This document shows, piece after piece, positions 22,727 through 25,805 of a DNA stretch of 25,805 bases (positions are counted from its first letter, which is position 1; every line of letters begins with the position of its first letter). The notes under the pieces were generated by a model. That model was given only the letters and a program-made list of their open reading frames with translations, had not been told where the DNA came from and searched no databases. Made by a program: the position numbers and the translations under genes. Where the stretch lies: the NCBI GenBank assembly GCA_900767825.1, contig CAAGAN010000036.1:1-25805 (forward strand), read 5' to 3'. Source of the stretch: Bacilli bacterium (GTDB lineage: Bacteria > Bacillota_I > Bacilli_A > RFN20 > CAG-826).

Positions 22727-22958
22727 TAAAAAAAGGCATCTATTTAGGAACGATAATTACCGTGGTGCCATCCTTATTCCTATCTATATCAATATATATA
22801 ATATATAGATAAGCTCTATTCCCTTTTAACGCAAGGATACGGGTTAGTCTCCTAACCGCCTTCAAGGGTGAATTCATAGAAGTTAGTTCAGGGGGTCTCA
22901 CTATCTCCCTGTCCCTTTAAGCTAGCTTTGCTCTATTACTACTTCCTATCGCTAGGCC
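22727..22958 (-). promoter_or_regulatory. T-box leader, phenylalanine specific, separated from pheST
   Basis: The minus strand holds the T-box sequence AAGGATGGCACCACG (22761-22775). A terminator made of GGCA/TGCC and an inner ACGGT/ATCGT hairpin follows, then seven or more Ts (22728-22734). Upstream are a Stem I region (AGGGAGATAGTGAGACCCCC) and the specifier TTC (Phe, 22870-22872) in the context GAATTCACC. A GGTTAG/CTAACC stem lies between. A TAGAAT -10 candidate is at 22964-22969. The specifier matches pheST, which lies in the right orientation but 1.5 kb away beyond the IS element. Confidence 0.9.
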
Positions 22959-23055
22959 TATAAATTCTATAGCAAATCAAACCATAAATAAAGGAAGATA
23001 AAGGTTTTATTTGATTAGTTTAAACATTTATTAAAACTAATTGAATTTGAGTTAG

Positions 23056-23093
23056 GCGAAAGAAAAGGCCATCTAGATTATTAGTCAAATGGC
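23056..23093 (-). terminator. Terminator after the lipoprotein gene
   Basis: On minus, GCCAT (23089-23093) pairs with ATGGC (23068-23072), with further partial pairing inside, followed by CTTTTCTTTC. It lies just past the lipoprotein stop and ahead of the T-box promoter region (22964-23055), where nothing else is seen. Confidence 0.65.
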
Positions 23094-23101
23094 TTACTTA
23101 A

Positions 23102-24220
23102 TTAATTATTTGTAGTAGGATCTTTTTCCTTGATGACTATTTCTTCGTATTTATCAAGATCAGTTGGGAACATTGGGGCAATTCCCTCATAGCTAAATTC
23201 GAACTCGCCTGAATAAGAGAATTTGCCAAATGGGAAGGCTTCATCATCAGGATAAGCTGCGACTAATCCATCATGATCAAAACTAGAGATATTTAAGGAA
23301 GAAGACATGCTAGAAATGCCCTTATCATCGAACCCAATCGTAGTTACAAAGGAATTGAATGTGGCATATTCCATGTATTTATCATATTTTTCCATGACTT
23401 CCTTTTTAGCAGAGGAAGCAGAATCTTTAGCAGATGAATCAAGTTCGCTTGAACCGATATCATAAGCTGCTTCTAGATATGATTTGAATTCTTCTTTAGT
23501 TGTTGCCCTTACAGTAATTTTATTGCCTTTGAATTCGAATAAAGAAGGAACATCATTATGCAATTTACGTAAGGCAGTGACATCGACATCGAAATTAGAC
23601 ATGACATCATTTACTTTATTTAGCCCTTCTTCATCCAAAGTTACCTTAGCCTTATTTGATTTTGGGAAAGTAACATCGTATGGAGAATATTGCTTTACGA
23701 CTAATTTCATTAGGTTTGTTACTAATTTGAGGGAAGGATCGGAATAATCAACATAGACTGTCCCATCTTTTATATAGGTAGCAACGGATAAATCCTCGAT
23801 TCTAGGGGTAAAGGAATCTACAGGCATTCCATTGAATTCCATATCTGTATTGATTTTTAATGTCGCGCCTGGCGCATCTTCGCTTTCACCTTTGCTAATT
23901 ATGCTAGCCTGAAGTTGTTTTGCATCTTTAGTTGCATAATTTGAATATATTAAATCTAAAGGCAAATGTTCAACTTTTGTTTCTAGGTAATTCCATTTGT
24001 TATTATTTTTTACTTCGACACCGAATTGGCCATAAATTGGGCTATCGACGGTCTTAATCCTAGCCTTATCAGCTTCACTAGTCTTCTTCGCGGCTTTTTC
24101 AGCTGCATCAAAAGCAACTTCTGGAGTAACAGTCTCGACTGAACTGTTTTTAGAAGCGCACGCTCCTAATGTTAGGGTAAGGAACGTAAGAGGAATTAAT
24201 TTGTAACAATTCTTTTTCAT
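23102..24220 (-). CDS. Predicted lipoprotein, unknown function
   Basis: A 372-residue protein with a type II signal peptide: a basic MKKNCYKL start, a hydrophobic core and lipobox LGAC with the modified Cys near residue 21. The mature part is rich in Lys, Asp and Ser, with no family that I recognise. A predicted exported domain alternates beta-like and helical stretches, ending in an acidic/Asn tail. The start is ATG 24220, chosen from the signal peptide and the promoter geometry. The promoter leaves essentially no 5' leader and there is no Shine-Dalgarno. LspA encoded at 6378-7034 would process it. Confidence 0.85.
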   Translation of the reverse strand: MKKNCYKLIPLTFLTLTLGACASKNSSVETVTPEVAFDAAEKAAKKTSEADKARIKTVDSPIYGQFGVEVKNNNKWNYLETKVEHLPLDLIYSNYATKDAKQLQASIISKGESEDAPGATLKINTDMEFNGMPVDSFTPRIEDLSVATYIKDGTVYVDYSDPSLKLVTNLMKLVVKQYSPYDVTFPKSNKAKVTLDEEGLNKVNDVMSNFDVDVTALRKLHNDVPSLFEFKGNKITVRATTKEEFKSYLEAAYDIGSSELDSSAKDSASSAKKEVMEKYDKYMEYATFNSFVTTIGFDDKGISSMSSSLNISSFDHDGLVAAYPDDEAFPFGKFSYSGEFEFSYEGIAPMFPTDLDKYEEIVIKEKDPTTNN

Positions 24221-24226
24221 AATTTC

Positions 24227-24254
24227 ATTATAAAGCAAGTATAAAGGTGTTCAA
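24227..24254 (-). promoter_or_regulatory. Promoter of the lipoprotein gene
   Basis: On minus, -35 TTGAAC (24249-24254), a 16-base spacer and a perfect -10 TATAAT (24227-24232) are followed by only 6 bases before the ATG at 24220. Transcription should start at the start codon itself. Confidence 0.75.
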
Positions 24255-24299
24255 TAAAAAAAGTTTATCTTCTAAATAAGAATGGTCAAAAATATGGAA

Positions 24300-24313
24300 T
24301 TTGTCTAGACAAA
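24300..24313. repeat. 14-base perfect palindrome between two minus-strand genes
   Basis: TTTGTCTAGACAAA is identical to its reverse complement. It starts 5 bases after the methyltransferase stop and 46 bases before the lipoprotein -35. It could be a weak terminator or an operator; there is no good U tract on minus. Confidence 0.5.
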
Positions 24314-24318
24314 AACTT

Positions 24319-25047
24319 CTATTTCTTATTCATTCCATACATCAATATCGAACCCGCCACCCCTACATTAAGCGAATCCATATTATCTATATTTATATAT
24401 AAGGAAGAGGAACATAGATTGATATTGTCTTTATCCATGCCTATTCCTTCATTCCCAAGGCAAATGATATATTTTTTTGGCAATTCCTTTATCAATTCAA
24501 AATCAAGCGAATCTTTTAAAGCACTTGCATAGACCACATATCCATTTTCTTTTAATAAAGGGATTATCTTCTTGCCATCTAATTTAGAAAATATATTTAG
24601 CTTGAATATAGCCCCTTGGCTAGAAGCAATCGTCTTGGGATTATAAATAGAAGCGCATCCATTTAATAAATAGACATCTTTATAGCCAAAACAAAGGGCA
24701 CTTCTAAGTAAAGTCCCAACATTCCCTGGATCTTGCACTCTATCTAAAAGAAGTCCTTTATTTGAGCTAAACATCGTCATTTCTTTCTTCTTGCATATCC
24801 CTAAAATTGGTTCAGGGTTAGTAGAACTCGCCATTCCCTTTAATAAAGAAAATGGGATGACATGGGTCTTTATTCCCTTAAAGTCTTTTTCTTCCGTAAG
24901 GAAAACCTCAGCCAAGCAAGAAGCAACTTTTGCCATCTCGATTAGGTGAAATCCTTCAACGACAAAATAATTTTCATCCCCATTTTTAAGGATAGATTTA
25001 TAACGTTTTATGGAACTATTTTCTTTCGAGGAGATATGATCGATCAT
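24319..25047 (-). CDS. SpoU/TrmH-family RNA 2'-O-methyltransferase
   Basis: A 242-residue SPOUT-class methyltransferase acting on the ribose of rRNA or tRNA. The three knot motifs are present: LDRVQDPGNVGTLLRSA (motif 1, about 100-116), YIICLGNEGIGMD (motif 2) and MDSLNVGVAGSILMY (motif 3). A substrate-binding N-terminal domain (about 1-90, with FVVEGFHLIEMAK) resembles RlmB/TsnR-like enzymes, so an rRNA target is likely but not certain. The ATG overlaps the end of the metallohydrolase gene by 32 bases, with AGGAAAAG upstream, so the two are co-transcribed. Confidence 0.93.
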   Translation of the reverse strand: MIDHISSKENSSIKRYKSILKNGDENYFVVEGFHLIEMAKVASCLAEVFLTEEKDFKGIKTHVIPFSLLKGMASSTNPEPILGICKKKEMTMFSSNKGLLLDRVQDPGNVGTLLRSALCFGYKDVYLLNGCASIYNPKTIASSQGAIFKLNIFSKLDGKKIIPLLKENGYVVYASALKDSLDFELIKELPKKYIICLGNEGIGMDKDNINLCSSSLYINIDNMDSLNVGVAGSILMYGMNKK

Positions 25048-25636
25048 ATTTTCTTTTCCTAATTAGATACAAATAATATTTATAAGTAGGCTCATCCATA
25101 TATTTATATACTACATCATAGAACTTTTTAGAATGGTTAAACTCAAAATGATGTGCTAATTCATGGATTATTATCGAATCCATTACTTCTAATGGGAATC
25201 TAAATAAAATAGAAGCAAAATCAAGAGAATATGTACGTCTAGAATTCGTACCTAATCTAGTTTTCATATCCCTAATCTTGACTTTATAAGTCCTAGAAAT
25301 ACCCATTAATGAAGAATAATAAGATACTTTTTTGTTCAAAATATCTAAACATTCATCTTTTAAAATAGATAAATCCACTACATCATCTTTCTTTTCTCCA
25401 AGAAAATAATGGGATTCAAGATCATCCATTTCCCCCATCTTTTTCGCATTTTCTACTAATAAAGGAATACGCTTAATCGTAGATTCTATTATCTTTTCAT
25501 TAGATACATAATAAGGCGTACTAACCCTAACTACATTAGAATTAGGAGATAAACGAAAATATATGGATCTACATCCTTTTTTCCTTTTTATCTCGATATT
25601 ATATGTAATGTTGTTATATGAATATAAGTTGTCCAC
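25016..25636 (-). CDS. YgjP-like (DUF45) metal-dependent hydrolase
   Basis: A 206-residue protein of the YgjP/DUF45 group, related to zinc metallopeptidases. The zinc motif is IIHELAHHFEFNHSKKFYDVV: HELAH plus a downstream His in the family's H-x-x-x-F spacing. The N-terminal half has IKRKKGCRSIYFRLSPN, also typical of the family. No signal peptide is seen, so it is probably cytoplasmic; the substrate is unknown for the family. The start is GTG 25636, with no Shine-Dalgarno and a TATAAT box 8 bases upstream, another possible leaderless gene. Confidence 0.88.
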   Translation of the reverse strand: MDNLYSYNNITYNIEIKRKKGCRSIYFRLSPNSNVVRVSTPYYVSNEKIIESTIKRIPLLVENAKKMGEMDDLESHYFLGEKKDDVVDLSILKDECLDILNKKVSYYSSLMGISRTYKVKIRDMKTRLGTNSRRTYSLDFASILFRFPLEVMDSIIIHELAHHFEFNHSKKFYDVVYKYMDEPTYKYYLYLIRKRKYDRSYLLERK

Positions 25637-25644
25637 GGGAATTG

Positions 25645-25673
25645 ATTATAAATATAATTGGATTTTTTATCTA
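25645..25673 (-). promoter_or_regulatory. Promoter of the YgjP-like gene
   Basis: On minus, TAGATA (25668-25673), a 17-base spacer and TATAAT (25645-25650) put the transcription start within two bases of the GTG at 25636. Confidence 0.5.
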
Positions 25674-25739
25674 TAAATAAGAGAAAGGAGAGAATACGGA
25701 ATTCTGTGTAAACCAGAAACTCGCTTTAACGTTCTAATT

Positions 25740-25805
25740 CTATAACTCGATTAATTCGTCTTCAATATATTCCCTCCCCCTTATCGGCCTTGCGCCTACC
25801 TTGAA
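25740..25805 (-). CDS. C-terminal end of an unidentified gene (partial)
   Basis: The minus-strand frame is open from the window edge to a TAG at 25740-25742 and reads 21 residues ending ARPIRGREYIEDELIEL. The charged ending and normal codon use look like the end of a real protein, but the fragment is too short for me to name. The 66 bases between this stop and the next promoter hold only a weak hairpin (AGAAT/ATTCT) with a C/T-rich tail. Confidence 0.5.
   Translation of the reverse strand, partial: FKVGARPIRGREYIEDELIEL

Noticed and set aside
1..25805. TGA read as tryptophan, as in many Mollicutes
   Set aside because: Conserved Trp codons are TGG, all large genes are open under the standard code, and pheT stops at TGA.
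1..25805. CRISPR arrays, rRNA genes or prophage
   Set aside because: No regularly spaced repeats, rRNA sequence or phage genes were seen.

Overview
The window is low-GC DNA from a Gram-positive bacterium, most likely a Mollicutes-like or reduced member of the Bacilli/Erysipelotrichia side (for example an uncultured RF39-type lineage). The pointers are RNase HIII, two tRNA-sensing T-box leaders, an lspA-rluD pair, MutS2 rather than classical MutS at this locus, and a division cluster that contains mraZ, rsmH, a small membrane protein, ftsA and ftsZ but none of the usual peptidoglycan genes between them. The standard code is used: TGG encodes Trp in the conserved proteins and TGA ends pheT. The species cannot be named from this alone.

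Layout, left to right. Positions 1-293 hold a promoter and leader running off the left edge and the terminator of a tRNA-Arg(TCT) gene (294-370, minus). uvrC and mutS2 form an overlapping minus-strand DNA-repair pair (466-4532), with rnhC divergent from mutS2 (4588/4594-5505). A long minus-strand block follows: rluD, lspA, ileS with an Ile T-box leader (9765-9978), then ftsZ, ftsA, an FtsL-position small protein, rsmH and mraZ, the last preceded by a promoter and a pair of MraZ boxes. A small two-helix membrane protein lies on plus (14615-14800). Next come a slipin/NfeD membrane pair with an unidentified gene in front (minus) and a zinc-ribbon membrane protein (plus). A minus-strand block of pheS, pheT and a DUF177-like gene follows. 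The right end carries a lipoprotein, a SpoU-type rRNA/tRNA methyltransferase, a YgjP-like metallohydrolase and the last 21 codons of an unidentified gene, all minus.

The most interesting locus is 21160-22970. A Phe-specific T-box leader (22727-22958, minus; specifier TTC) should sit directly in front of pheST, but about 1.55 kb containing an IS110-family transposase on the opposite strand and of clearly higher GC separates it from pheS. The T-box still ends in a good Shine-Dalgarno with no start codon after it, while pheS has a start codon with no good Shine-Dalgarno before it. Joining the two gives an ideal ribosome binding site, so the element appears to have landed at the pheS start. The noncoding DNA in front of the transposase has structure compatible with an IS110 bridge RNA.

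A second theme is translation initiation. Several minus-strand genes and rnhC have a -10 box only 6-8 bases from the start codon and no Shine-Dalgarno, suggesting leaderless mRNAs, alongside other genes with strong GGAGG sites.
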